DNA of 64,000 nt from Phyto melanocephala (lineage: Eukaryota > Arthropoda > Insecta > Diptera > Rhinophoridae), in NCBI GenBank assembly GCA_941918925.1, contig OW799234.1:71919043-71983042 (forward strand). Reading direction: 5' to 3'. A program made the translations under genes and the position numbers. The notes beneath the pieces were generated by a model, which made no database searches, was not told the origin of the DNA, and saw only the letters and a list, made by a program, of their open reading frames with translations. Positions within the stretch are counted from its first letter, which is position 1, and each line of letters begins with the position of its first letter. Shown piece by piece: positions 52,815 through 63,724 of this stretch.

Positions 52815-54591
52815 TTATATTACAACTTGATTTGTAACTTGTGTTATATCAACTTTGCGGAGTTGTAAACGATTTTTTCTTCCCTCTTCAAACTCAACAG
52901 GATGAGCTTTTTTACGATGATGATGCATGTTCGAACTAACTTTAAATGTTTGCGGACAGTGGGGACACTGATACAGATCCTCTCCGGTATGTGTGGCAAT
53001 GTGTTCACGTAAAAATTTAGGTCGTTTAAACGCCTTATCACAATATGTACACTTATGCTTACGTTTCTCTTGATGGACGTGCTTTTTGTGTGTCAATAGA
53101 CCATATTCACTGGCAGCAACTTTACCGCAAATGCTACACACATATATAGTCGAGCCATCGTTATGATAGGCTGCTATATGACGTCTTAAATTACCTCGTG
53201 ATCTTAATTGGGCACCACATTCTTCGCAAGGATACTTAGGTTTTTCAACTCCAGCGTGTTCCATTAAATGTTTCTTTAGTGCCCCGATACCGTGAAGCGT
53301 TTTACCACATTGATCACATACACGATTATCACTATGAACCGTTTTGATGTGCGATTTTAGTTGGACTTCCAAAACGTATCCCTTGCCACATTCGTTACAA
53401 ATAAAATCTTTATTGCCCGTTACATGTGTTAATAAATGTCGCTCCAAATTGGGTTTTTGATTAAAACTTCTATGACAAACCTCGCATTCAAACTGCTCCG
53501 TTTCTTCATGCACAATTTTTTTATGTAGTTTAAGATTATACTTGCTGGAACTAGGCTTACCACAGATATCGCATTTATGGGTCTCTGGATTAATATGTAG
53601 ACGTATATGGTCCACTAGAACACAGCGACGATAAAATTTACGTTCACAACATTTAATATAACATCTGGCATTATGCTTTTCTTTGAAGTGTCCTTTTAAT
53701 AAATCAAAAATTTTAAAAGTGTCATTGCAGAGATCACATTCCAGTAGTGGTTTCCATTCCGCTATAAATTCATCCGATTCTCTTCCCTTTTCTAGGCCAG
53801 AATTAATACGTGAGTTTTTTTTAGGCTTTTCCGAATCTTTAAGTTTTCTCTTTTTTCTTGGTTGTTTTTCTAAAGTTTCATCTACTACTTCGCACTCATT
53901 ACAATTGTCTTTTACAAACAATTTCGAGGTATCTTTAGGTTTACGACCTCTACGAAATTTACGCTTTTGATTTTCAATCAAATTTTCCGCTTCTTTATCT
54001 TTTGTTGATTCATCATTTTTCTTACTGTGCTTAATATAATTCTTGATTTTTGTTAATTCAATTAAGGGCTTTTGGTCTTCCTCATCATCGTTATCACTGA
54101 TGTCTTTATTATAATTTCCCAAGGCATCGTTATCATCTTCCGAATTATTTTTAATTAACATATCAAAATGTGTCAACTCCTCATCACTGAAATCTTGTTC
54201 ATTGTAATTATCACTTATTAACCTTGTATTCATCTGTTGCTCAACTTCTAATTTAATTTGCAATGGTAATTGCTTCATTTCAGTATTCTCTTGCAAAGAT
54301 CGTGCCTTTATTACAGTCTGATGAAAATCATGAAAGTCTTTTATATGCAACCAACAGTCCTGGCATAGTATGTTATCCTTAGCATAATTTTTGTTGATGT
54401 ATTCAGTTAACAACTAAAACCATGAAATTGTTTAATCAGTTGTATCTTTAAATACTGATCTATCTTACCATAGGATCAAAATATTTGACTGTAATTTCAT
54501 AGAATTCATTACATTCTCCCGAATCATTCTGTAACAATTTATATTCACTGCATGGTGTGCAACACAAACAACAACATAGTACTAAAGACAT
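52815..54591 (-). CDS. ZAD-C2H2 zinc-finger protein (grauzone-like), two exons
   Basis: Exon 1 (54591-54469, 41 codons) starts MSLVLCCCLCCTPCSEYKLL and ends TVKYFDPM before GTAAGA. The intron is 55 bp. Exon 2 (54413-52815) starts LLTEYINKNY and carries CQDCWLHIKDFHDFHQT (second ZAD half). Predicted 573 aa. The linker has long acidic stretches (SEDDNDALG, NDDEEDQKP) and basic blocks (KRKFRRGRKPKDTSK, KQPRKKRKLKDSEKPKK). FIAEWKPLLECDLC precedes about ten C2H2 fingers to YQCPHCPQTFKVSSNMHHH and HPVEFEEGRKNR. By eye it pairs with the gene at 61493-63182 (HPVEWEEGRKNR). Probable nuclear DNA-binding regulator. Confidence 0.92.
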
Positions 54592-55439
54592 TTTTAAACA
54601 TGAATTATTTTATTGTATTAGGACTAGTTTGTAGGATTTTTTTCTTGTGTTTACGATTATTCCAATCTCCTTTCGATAGCACGAAAAAACAATTTGTAAA
54701 ATTGTTATTTTTTATTTGTAAACAAAAAAATTTTAAAAAGTTGCCATATAATTAATAATTTACACATACCTGTTTAAGATATATGGCAACTTAATTTATC
54801 AAGAAAATCTTAAAACCAAGGTGAACCAAAGTGTATTTCAAGGCGAATTCAATATTTATTATAGAATTGATTTTGCCTCAGTGTATTAACAATATATAAG
54901 AGCTTATAAAAATGGCTTACAAGCAATCTCATTAATTCATAGCCCTTCATATAAAGTAACAAGTATGTGGTTAGGAATGTAATAGTACCTTCTAACTTTA
55001 TACTAGTAATATATCTGTCGTTTCATATATCAAACTATCGATTTTAATATAAGGTTGTCATAGAACCCACTGTTGGTAAAAGTGGCACAATCGTTCCGGT
55101 TTTAGCACTATTAGTTGTTTAATGGCTCCATGGCACGCCCAATAAATTTTTAGAATAAATGGATTTAATGTTTTTAAGTAGACATGTGTATACATTTGTT
55201 AAGGCACTTTCTAGCGAAAACTTTGGCACAATACTGAAATTCTCAAATACCGTCACTGATAGAACCTTAACTAGTTCATTTTTATATTGTTTTATACTAG
55301 TTATTGTTAGAGAGAGAGTTGAATGAGTATGCTCTCCTCACACCTATTTAAAAAATATATTATGTAAGAATTAATGAATTTGATTTAATTTAATCAGAAG
55401 CAGTTGGTTGTAATAGATTTACTATTAAATTGATAAAGC
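54592..55439. other. gene-free region with a dispersed repeat at 55078-55160
   Basis: The 5' flank of the ZAD gene. From 55078, CACTGTTGGTAAAAGTGGCA matches the repeat at 2696 and continues with TTGTTTAATGGC. No gene otherwise. Confidence 0.4.
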
Positions 55440-55632
55440 TTTTAATGTCAACTTGTTTTACCTTATTATGGGAGATTGCTAAATTTATTCCTTTGCGGAC
55501 AAATAATTAATAATTTACGAATTTATATCAATATCTATTTTATAAATTTTGTCTAAAATGATTGAGCATTTACTTGTGAAGCATATTATTGATGACTGTC
55601 AGTCTGGATTCAGATGTAACAGGAGTACTACT

Positions 55633-56508
55633 CAGTGATGTTAACTTTTTTATTTCGATTTTCGTACTGCCCTAAAAAAATTACCATTTTTAAGGTAAAA
55701 TTACCGTACACAAAGCCTTGTACAAAAATAATATTGTTAAACGAGGTTATATTCGTAATTTAATATATTTATTTAAGAAACAACAAAACCTAAAATAAAT
55801 TAAAATTTGTACTTTCAGTAAAATCACTGCTTACATTTTTGTAACATTTAAAGCTTAGTGTTTGGATTGGGTTTGTTTTGCTTGCGATTGTCTAATTTAA
55901 AGCTTAATTCCATTGCAATAATTGTTTGTGATCATATGCATTTTGATCAAAATATAGAAAATGTTTGTTATTGGATTTAATATCTAAACCGTCGCTAGAA
56001 TTAAGAAATGTTTTTGCGTGTAGAATCCCTTCAAGTGTATCAGTATTTAACCTGTTTCTTTTTTTGGTTTTGTTTAGATATATTATTGAAAAAATTCGTT
56101 CCACAGTAGCCGAAATATGTAACAATGAAAATGAATAAACCAAAAATTCTTGTAAAACAGGAAACATTATGGAATCTTCACCTTTCTTTATATTGAAGGC
56201 GTTTTTGTAAAATTGAATGTCAGTTTTATCAACATCTTTAATGAATTCACCTTGCATTTATGGCAAAAACGTAAAGAATTTAACTTTAATAATTTGCATA
56301 GTTGTAATGAAACCGTACTTTTTAATATATGTTTATATAAGAAATATGTTTGTCATGTATAGAATCATTGGAAAAAAACTTTTGGGGTCTAACACTTAAA
56401 AATAAAAACTTTTTAAAATTACCGTACAAATATCAAAATTACCTACCTACCGTTTGAGACTCTTAATTACCGTACAATACGGTAATTACTGTACGGTTAA
56501 CAACACTG
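55633..56508 (-). mobile_element. hAT element, internally deleted, 876 bp, with 8-bp duplication
   Basis: Ends CAGTGATGTTAAC and, inverted, GTTAACAACACTG (12 of 13 matching). GTACTACT is duplicated on both sides (55625-55632, 56509-56516). Subterminal repeats of the type ATTACCGTACA occur near both ends. The only coding remnant is the hATC region on minus. Confidence 0.85.
55904..56257 (-). pseudogene. hAT transposase C-terminal dimerisation region (partial)
   Basis: Open frame of 117 codons reading MFPVLQEFLVYSFSLLHISA, TVERIFSIIYLNKTKKRNRL, NTDTLEGILHAKTFLNSS. This is the hATC signature (S-A-x-V-E-R-x-F-S then L-x-x-x-x-R-N-R-L and L-x-x-I-L-x-x-K). The DNA-binding finger and catalytic DDE part are missing, so it cannot act alone but might be moved by a complete relative. 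Confidence 0.8.
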
Positions 56509-56744
56509 GTACTACTCCTTTACTGCTTGATTTAACTGAGCATATTAGAGAGAGTGTTTCTGACACGCCTTTCTCACTAGGCAAGTCACTTGCGCAAGTG
56601 ACTTGCGCAAGTGTTGTGTTTATAGGCAAAAGGGGTAAGGTCGGGTTAAGAGGAAGAAACTTGCTCATTTTTGAGTACACACTTGCTTGTACTCGGCAAG
56701 TACGAGCAAGTTTTTGTTGAGAAACCAAAAACAAAAGAGTAATA

Positions 56745-56880
56745 AAAACAAACAAGAGTGCTATATTCGGCCATGCCGAATCTTATATACCCTTCACAAC
56801 GTGTAGTCATGCAACAACAATTGTTTATGTCACCATTTATATCATATGAAATACGTACATACAAAACATACATATATAAA
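56745..56880 (-). mobile_element. mini-me-type fragment
   Basis: ACAAGAGTGCTATATTCGGC, hairpin, CCTTCACAACGTGTAGTCATGC, CACCATTTATATCATATGAA. Truncated after about 135 bp. A near copy of this junction is at 16467. Confidence 0.65.
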
Positions 56881-56989
56881 AACATCCCATTGTAATATTA
56901 TACATTTAGTTAACTTATGTGCTTAAAAAAATAGATTAAAAGAACAATTAAAAATAAAACAATAAAAATTTGAATAAAATATAAAATAA

Positions 56990-58640
56990 CAAGTAAGAGC
57001 GCTATATTCGGCCGTGCCGAATCTTATATACCCTTCACAACGTGTAGTCATGCAATAACAGTAGTTTGTATCACCATTCATCTCATATGAAATACGTACA
57101 TACATATAAAAAATATACATATATAAAAAACATCCCATTGTAAAATTATAAATTTACGTATGTATGTTAAAAAAAAATAAAAAAAAAAATTTTAAAAAAA
57201 AATTTAAAAAAAAAATTTAAAAAAAAAATTTAAAAAAAAAATTAAAAAAAAAAAATTTTTTAAAAATAATTAAAATATATATAATTAATGTAAAACAAAA
57301 AAAAAATAAAAAAAAAATTAAAAAAAAAAATTAAAAAAAAAATAATAAAAATATAAATAATATATTAAATAAAAAATAAAAAAATATAAAAAAAAAATTA
57401 AAAAAAAAAATTAAAAAAAAAATTTTTAATATATAAAAAAAATTTTTTTTTGGCTCAGCTGGGATTCGATGCCACGTTTTCTCTAACCAGTATACACGTT
57501 TGTATGTATGTATGTTGTTGTTATACCCTTCACACAGTGAAAAAGGGTATATATAGGTTTGTCATTCCGTGTGAAATTTCTACAATTTTCATTTCCGACC
57601 CCATAAAGTATATATTTTCTGAAAGCTTATGAATAGAGGAGTCGATTAAGCCCTGACCGTCTGTCCGTCTGTCCGTCTGACCGTCTGTCCGTGTGTATGT
57701 TGAAATCAACTTTTTGAAGCCCCCCGACATAGGTTGGATCCGGGTAAGGTATTAAAATATCAGAAATATTCGGGAGTAGATCGGTATTGAAAATCAGAAA
57801 CATCGGTACATAAACAACTGAGATATGAGCAAAAACCCACGACCACCTCGATTTTCTTTTCATAAAAACAACATTACAACAACAACATACATACATACAA
57901 ACGTGTATACTGGTTAGAGAAAACGTGGCATCGAATCCCAGCTGAGGCAAAAAAATTTTTTTTTTAAATTTTTTTTAAAATTTTTTTTTTTAATTTTTTT
58001 TTTATTTTTTTTTTATTTTTTATTTAATATATTATATATATTTTTATTATTATTTTTTTTTATTTTTTTTTTTTTTTAATTTTTTTTTATTTTTTTTTTG
58101 TTTTATATATATTATATATGTATATAATAATTTTTTTTTTTTTAATTTTTTTTTTAAATTTTTTTTTTTTAAATTTTTTTTTTATTTTTTATTTTTTTTT
58201 TGTTTTTTTTAACATACATACGTGAATTTACTGTTATTGCATGACTACACGTTGTGAAGGGTATATAAGATTCGGCACGGCCGAATATAGCGCTTTTACT
58301 TGTTGTAATGTTGGTTTTGTGAAAAAAAAACCGAGGTGGTCGTGGTTTTTTGCTCATATCTCAGTTATTTATGTACCGATTTTTCTGAATTTCAATAGCG
58401 ATCTACTCCCGAATATTTCCAACATTTTAATACCTCATGCGGGTCCGGGCGATGTCGGGGGGCTTCAAAAAGTTGATTTCAACATACACACGGACAGACG
58501 GACAGGGCTTAATCGACTTCCCTATTCATAAGCTTTCAGAAAATATATACTTTATGGGGTCGGAAATGAAAATTGTAGAAATTTCACACGGAATGACAAA
58601 CCTATATATACCCTTTTACACTGTGTGAAGGGTATAAAAA
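56990..58640 (-). mobile_element. mini-me-type repeat, split by another mini-me copy
   Basis: The first part 56990-57527 goes from ACAAGTAAGAGCGCTATATT through the A-rich centre (57175-57440) and GGGATTCGATGCCACG to TATGTATGTTGTTG. The second part 58305-58640 resumes with GTAATGTTGGTTTTGTG, CGAGGTGGTCGTGG, GACAGACGGACAG and GTGTGAAGGGTATAAAAA. The uninterrupted form of the junction is visible at 59245-59275. Confidence 0.75.
57528..58304 (+). mobile_element. mini-me-type repeat nested in a mini-me-type repeat
   Basis: TTATACCCTTCACACAGTGA, core, long GTCY tract (57655-57695), AAATCAACTTTTTGAAGCCC, CGTGGCATCGAATCCCAGC, T-rich centre 57950-58200, hairpin and CGCTTTTACTTGTT. It is almost identical to 699-1457 and, inverted, to 58840-59622. 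Confidence 0.8.
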
Positions 58641-58689
58641 AAATTTGTTGGCTCACTCTAACCAGTATACCACGTTTGTATGTATGTGT

Positions 58690-58770
58690 AGATAATTGAT
58701 AATTGTAGAAATTTCAAACGGAATGACAAACCTATATATACCCTTTTTCACTGTATGAAGAGTATAATAA
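58690..58770 (-). mobile_element. mini-me-type end fragment
   Basis: AATTGTAGAAATTTCAAACG, GACAAACCTATATATACCCT and CACTGTATGAAGAGTATAATAA: only the last 80 bp of a minus copy. Confidence 0.55.
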
Positions 58771-58839
58771 GTAAAAGAGAACGAAACTTGGGCAAGTCAG
58801 TTGCTGAGTCTGAACATGAAAGCAAGTTCAAAGAAAAAC

Positions 58840-59622
58840 AAGTAAAAGCGCTATATTCGGCCGTGCCGAATCTTATATACCCTTCACAACGTGTAGTCAT
58901 GCAATAACAGTAAATTCACGTATGTATGTTAAAAAAAAACAAAAAAAAAAATAAAAAATAAAAAAAAAATTTAAAAAAAAAAAATTTAAAAAAAAAATTA
59001 AAAAAAAAAAAATTATTATATACATATATAATATATATAAAACAAAAAAAAAAATAAAAAAAAATTAAAAAAAAAAAAAATAAAAAAAAATAATAATAAA
59101 AATATATATAATATATTAAATAAAAAATAAAAAAAAAAATAAAAAAAAAATTAAAAAAAAAAAATTTTAAAAAAATTTAAAAAAAATTTTTTTTGCCTCA
59201 GCTGGGATTCGATGCCACGTTTTCTCTAACCAGTATACACGTTTGTATGTATGTATGTTGTTGTTGTAATGTTGTTTTTATGAAAAGAAAATCGAGGTGG
59301 TCGTGGGTTTTTGCTCATATCTCAGTTGTTTATGTACCGATGTTTCTGATTTTCAATACCGATCTACTCCCGAATATTTCTGATATTTTAATACCTTACC
59401 CGGGTCCAACCTATGTCGGGGGGCTTCAAAAAGTTGATTTCAACATACACACGGACAGACGGTCAGACGGACAGACGGACAGACGGTCAGGGCTTAATCG
59501 ACTCCTCTATTCATAAGCTTTCAGAAAATATATACTTTATGGGGTCGGAAATGAAAATTGTAGAAATTTCACACGGAATGACAAACCTATATATACCCTT
59601 TTTCACTGTGTGAAGGGTATAA
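58840..59622 (-). mobile_element. mini-me-type repeat, complete copy
   Basis: ACAAGTAAAAGCGCTATATT, hairpin, A-rich centre (58930-59190), GGGATTCGATGCCACG, CGAGGTGGTCGTGG, long reversed GTCY tract (59453-59490), CACTGTGTGAAGGGTATAA. The 107-codon chance frame in it is the same as in 57627-57950 except for one residue. Confidence 0.8.
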
Positions 59623-60640
59623 TAAAAAACTAACTTGAGCAAGTGACTTGCCTAGTGAGATAGGGGTGTGACAAGAGTGTTTATGTGTTGTTATCGTTAA
59701 ATATAGATAAAGCAATTGATAAAGTAAGTCATTTCATTTATGTATAGGTATTTTGGTTTCTTGGGGTCTGCTCGTAAAATATTTTTTTTATCTGTCTGAA
59801 AAAAACAGTTTGTTTACAGTAGTGTTCTTTAGGAATCTGTCCTTGGGCCTTTGCTTTTTATAATGATTATAAATGTTTTTCTTTTTTTTTTGTAAGATAT
59901 CGTTTTTTTTCATTTGCTAATGATGTTCAGTTAATGTTTAGAGGTAGAACAAAGTCTTCTGATGTTTTCTAGAACATAATTGATTATACATCTGGATTGT
60001 TATTATGCTGGATTTTTGATAATGGTCCTTGTGTTAATGTTAAAAAGTTGAAATAAATAGTAAAAATAATTTTTCTGTTACTTTTGATGTTAGTTCGATA
60101 GAATTTGTTGATAAAATTAAATGCCTTGGAGTAATTCTTGACTCTGGTTTGAATTTTAAGTGCCATATCCATTTTGTTGTATCTAGAGTTAATTTTACCT
60201 AAGTTATACAGTTTAAATTTGTCGCAGTCTTTTAATATAAAGAAACAAGTTGTTCATGCCCTAATAATGCCGATATTTTTGTATGGCTTAGAAGTGTACA
60301 TTCACAGGTTCCTTTGGATATGTTATAAAGAGACTAAGTTTAGTATTTAATAGGATGGTTAGGTACCTGATTTGGTCAACATATGTATATCGATTTGTAG
60401 TTTTTAGGATTTTATATGATAAATTATGATAAATTTTAAAAATATTTTACACATTTATAGGTTATACAAGTTGGGACATCTGCTTGTTTAGTTAATTTTC
60501 TTAAGTTTTGTGGATCTAATAGATAAATACACTTGATCATATAAAGTTTAACCTCAAATTTGGAGCGATCATTTTGTGGGATTTGTAATTAACTTATTTT
60601 GCTTCAAATAATTTATTCTTGTTGGATCGATTTGGCTTGC

Positions 60641-60898
60641 TATGTTGAATGAGCCTTTCTATCCATATACCTGTATCAATCTTAAATTTGTTTAGTTTGG
60701 TTTATATTGTTACAAATTTATTTTTAAGTAGCTTTATTTACATTATAATTTATTTTAGTTGTAGTAGTTTAAGTTACTGTAGTTTTATTTGTATTAGTTT
60801 ATTTCACTGGTGGTTGGAAAATGATGTTTGTTATTATGTGTAGCATACTTTTAGGCACTTCTATTATTTGTGCATATAACTTAACGTCTTAATTTAAA
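60641..60898. other. gene-free spacer
   Basis: T-rich, no feature recognised; may include the 3' UTR of the split LINE. Confidence 0.35.
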
Positions 60899-61235
60899 TG
60901 TAACGGTTTTCGAATGTACTAGAATGTACATACGAGAAATTTGTCGAATGTTACCGAACACCACTATGTTACTATAAATAGCCGAACAACACAGGTAGCA
61001 TAATCAGTATTACAATAGAGCTTGTAAAGTGTGTATCAAAGTGAGTTTGATAATTAAAGTGTGTAATCATAAGTGTAATAAGTAAAGTGATATAAAAACA
61101 ATATCTGAGTGTATTTTAATAAATAAAGTGCTCTTAATTTTATAACTAATTTCAACTGTTTTTGACTGCAATAAAAGAACTCAAAGTTTATTTAAAGGAA
61201 ATAATCCAACGTTTATAAAAGGTATAAACGTAACA
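60899..61235 (+). repeat. possible solo LTR of a Gypsy-type retrotransposon
   Basis: TGTAACGGTTTTCGAATG at the start and CGTAACA at the end give TG...CA borders. TATAAATA at 60973 is followed 31 bp later by TCAGT (61004), a TATA plus initiator pair, and AATAAA lies at about 61121. That order is usual in LTRs. No target duplication is found and no internal retrovirus-like gene is near, so a host promoter for the ZAD gene at 61493 is an alternative. Confidence 0.4.
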
Positions 61236-61492
61236 ATATTTTCTGTGCTATGTTCTTGTCATTTAATATATTTTTATATTTAAGGTAAAAAGTGCGTTGG
61301 TTGTAACACCACCACAAAAAACATGAGTTTGATAAAGCTGTTTGATGCAGCCATGGAATTTAGCATCAAACAAACAATATATGGCATTGCCAAAAACAAA
61401 ATATAAATATGGCAATATTACAATATTTACATTGTTTATAAATAAAGAAATAAGCTGCAATTTTTATTTAATACATATTTATTTAGTTCGTA

Positions 61493-63182
61493 ATGTCTAT
61501 AAAACAATGTTGTAGTTTGTGTTGTGTTAATTGTAGTGAATATAAAGTGTTGCAGAATGAATTCGGTGAAAGTAATGATATCTACGAAATTACTGTTAAA
61601 TATTTTGATCCAATGGTATGAAATAAAATATTTTCTGTTTTGTTAGCTTAACATTTAAAAAATATTTTAGTTACTCACGGAAGAAGGACACACAAATTCG
61701 GATAACAATCTAGTACTTTGCCAAAATTGTTGGATACACATTGATGAGTTCCATAAATTCCAGGAAACAGTGTTAAAGACTCGCATGCTATGGGAAGATA
61801 GTAAAACAAATAATAAAACAATGCCAGTTGATGTGAAACAGGAAGACGGAGTCACTTTTAATATTACAAATGACGATAGTGATAAAATCTCCGCTAAAAG
61901 CGTGGACGATAATGATGAAGATTGTGAATTCGATGATGACATGGAAAATCATGACTTTAAAACAGAATCATTATCAAATAGTGATGATAGTGAAAAACAA
62001 CCGGAAAATAAAAACTTACCACAGCATAAAGTGAAAAACAATGCTGATGCGGAATTACATTATAAACCTCGCCGAGGAAGAAAGCCTAAAAGGACATCAA
62101 AATCTTGTGAGACTTATGCAGAAGATGGAGTGAAGAGCAAAAGAAAAAAACCCATATTATTAGATGTTAAGAAAGAGAAAGGAAGCTCTGCGTATAATAT
62201 GGAAAAGGCTAAGAAATCTGATGCTTTCATAGCAGAATGGAAGCCGGAATTGGTGTGTGATTTATGCAGCGAAAGTGCAGTAAATTTCGATAGATTACGT
62301 AGTCATTTTAGGGAAAATCATAAAAAGACCAGATTTTTTATTAAATGTTGTGAACGTAAATTTTTTCGTCGTTGTGTTCTAGTCAATCACATACAACTGC
62401 ATCTTAATCCGGAAACCCATAAATGTGAAATATGCGGTAAATCTAGTTCCACAAAGCATAATCTTAAATTACATAAAAAGGTAATGCACCAAGACACAAA
62501 GCAACTTAAGTGTCATATATGTGAGAAACTTTTCAAGCAAAAAGTTACATTGGATCGTCATTTACTCACACACTCGACGGGCAGTAAGGACTTTGTTTGT
62601 TCCGAGTGCGGAAAGGGTTATGTAGCCGAGCAATTACTCAAATTACATATCAAACATGTACATAATGTTGATCGCATTTGTGATCAGTGTGGCAAAACTA
62701 TCCACGGATTTCAGGCTCTTAAGAAACATCTAATGGAACATGCTGGTATAGAGCGGCCCAAATTCCGATGCGATGTTTGTGGACTTGAGCTAACGTCACC
62801 CAATGGTCTTAAGCGTCACAAAGCGGCGATTCACAATGATGGTTCAACTATTTACGTTTGTGGTGTTTGTGGCAAAGTAGCTGCTAGCGAAAACGCGTTA
62901 AGAAATCACAAAAAATTAGTGCATATGGAGGAACGTAAACATAAGTGCACGTACTGCGATAAAGCCTTTAAACGTCCCAAATCATTACGTGAACATATTG
63001 CCACACATACAGGTCAAGATCTTTATCAGTGTCCTCACTGTCCGCAAACATTTAAAGTTAGTGCTAATATGCATCATCATCGCAAGAAAGTACATCCCGT
63101 AGAATGGGAAGAAGGACGAAAAAATCGTCGCCAACAACCCAAAATTAATATAAGTCAAGTTAAAAAACAAATTGTATTATAA
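61493..63182 (+). CDS. ZAD-C2H2 zinc-finger protein (grauzone-like), two exons
   Basis: Exon 1 (61493-61615, 41 codons) starts MSIKQCCSLCCVNCSEYKVL and ends TVKYFDPM before GTATGA. The intron is 55 bp (61616-61670, ending ATTTTAG). Exon 2 (61671-63182) starts LLTEEGHTNSDNN, with CQNCWIHIDEFHKFQET as the second ZAD half. Predicted 544 aa. The linker has acidic DDNDEDCEFDDDMENHD and basic KPRRGRKPKRTSKS segments. SDAFIAEWKPELVCDLC precedes about ten C2H2 fingers, ending YQCPHCPQTFKVSANMHHH and HPVEWEEGRKNR. It is the only copy on the plus strand. Expected to be a nuclear DNA-binding regulator; an internal ATG at 61770 would omit the ZAD. Confidence 0.93.
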
Positions 63183-63724
63183 ATTAAACATATATATACA
63201 TGGTACAATGTTTACCATGTTTATAAGTATGTATAGTGCGCGCCAAAATATAAAGGTGACATACTTTTTATTCTCTTATTGCAAAAATACAAAGAGCTTC
63301 CTAATTCATCATCGCACCTCCCAAACGCAAAGAGCTAGAGACATAAAGTTTGGACAATTGGTTCCTCTTTCAATGTGTGGCTCCACTAAGAATGGATTCT
63401 TGGAAATTTGTACTTTAAGGGGATAAAAACGTGTAAAATCGGTAATCTTATATTTGCTAAACTAAAAATGATACAAATTAAATTAAAAAGTATTGTAATT
63501 TGCACAAAAAATAAGCTGACAGGTGTCTGGCCTTTTTTTGAATTTTCAACCTCTAAGGGTAAAAAACAGGTAAAAACTATAATTTGGAAAAAAATTTAAA
63601 CTGTATTAAGTAATCCGGGAAAAAATATCAATAGGAATTCGGCACTTTTTTCAAATTCACATGTATAAGAGGTAAAAATTTTCCTTTTTTTTGGTACTTT
63701 TTTTAAAAGAAACTTTTGTAATAA
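63183..63724. other. gene-free 3' flank
   Basis: No ORF of coding character and no repeat border until the GGGTGTTTTTTT motif near 63725. Confidence 0.4.

Larger units (their letters stand above)
56564..59668. mobile_element. 3.1-kb TIR element with TGA duplication, filled with mini-me copies
   Basis: Left CACGCCTTTCTCACTAGGCA AGTCACTTG is inverted at the right (CAAGTGACTTGCCTAGTGAG ATAGGGGTG). TGA stands directly outside both ends (56561-56563, 59669-59671), a 3-bp T-N-A duplication as in PIF/Harbinger elements. GCAAGTGACTTGC palindromes are repeated at the left end. No transposase was found; the interior is made up almost entirely of mini-me copies. LINE sequence continues across the site. 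Confidence 0.7.
55440..60640 (+). pseudogene. Jockey/R1-like LINE reverse transcriptase, split by two insertions
   Basis: Part 1 (55440-55632): KMIEHLLVKHIIDDCQSGFR CNRST. It continues directly after the hAT element (56517-56563) as TPLLLDLTEHIRESVSD, then after the 3.1-kb TIR element (from 59672) as DKSVYVLLSLNIDKAIDKVS. Further RT motifs: SVLGPLLFIMIINVF, FANDVQLMFRG (degenerate F-A-D-D box), CLGVILDSGLNFKCHI, VVHALIMPIFLYGLEV. Several stops and shifts show it is dead. The right border is approximate. It gives a fossil target that dates the two insertions as later. Confidence 0.7.

Noticed and set aside
57627..57950. 107-codon ORF (also at 59193-59516 and, shorter, at 18184-18480)
   Set aside because: It lies wholly in mini-me repeats, crosses the GTCY tract and is repeated only because the repeat is. 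No protein-like composition.
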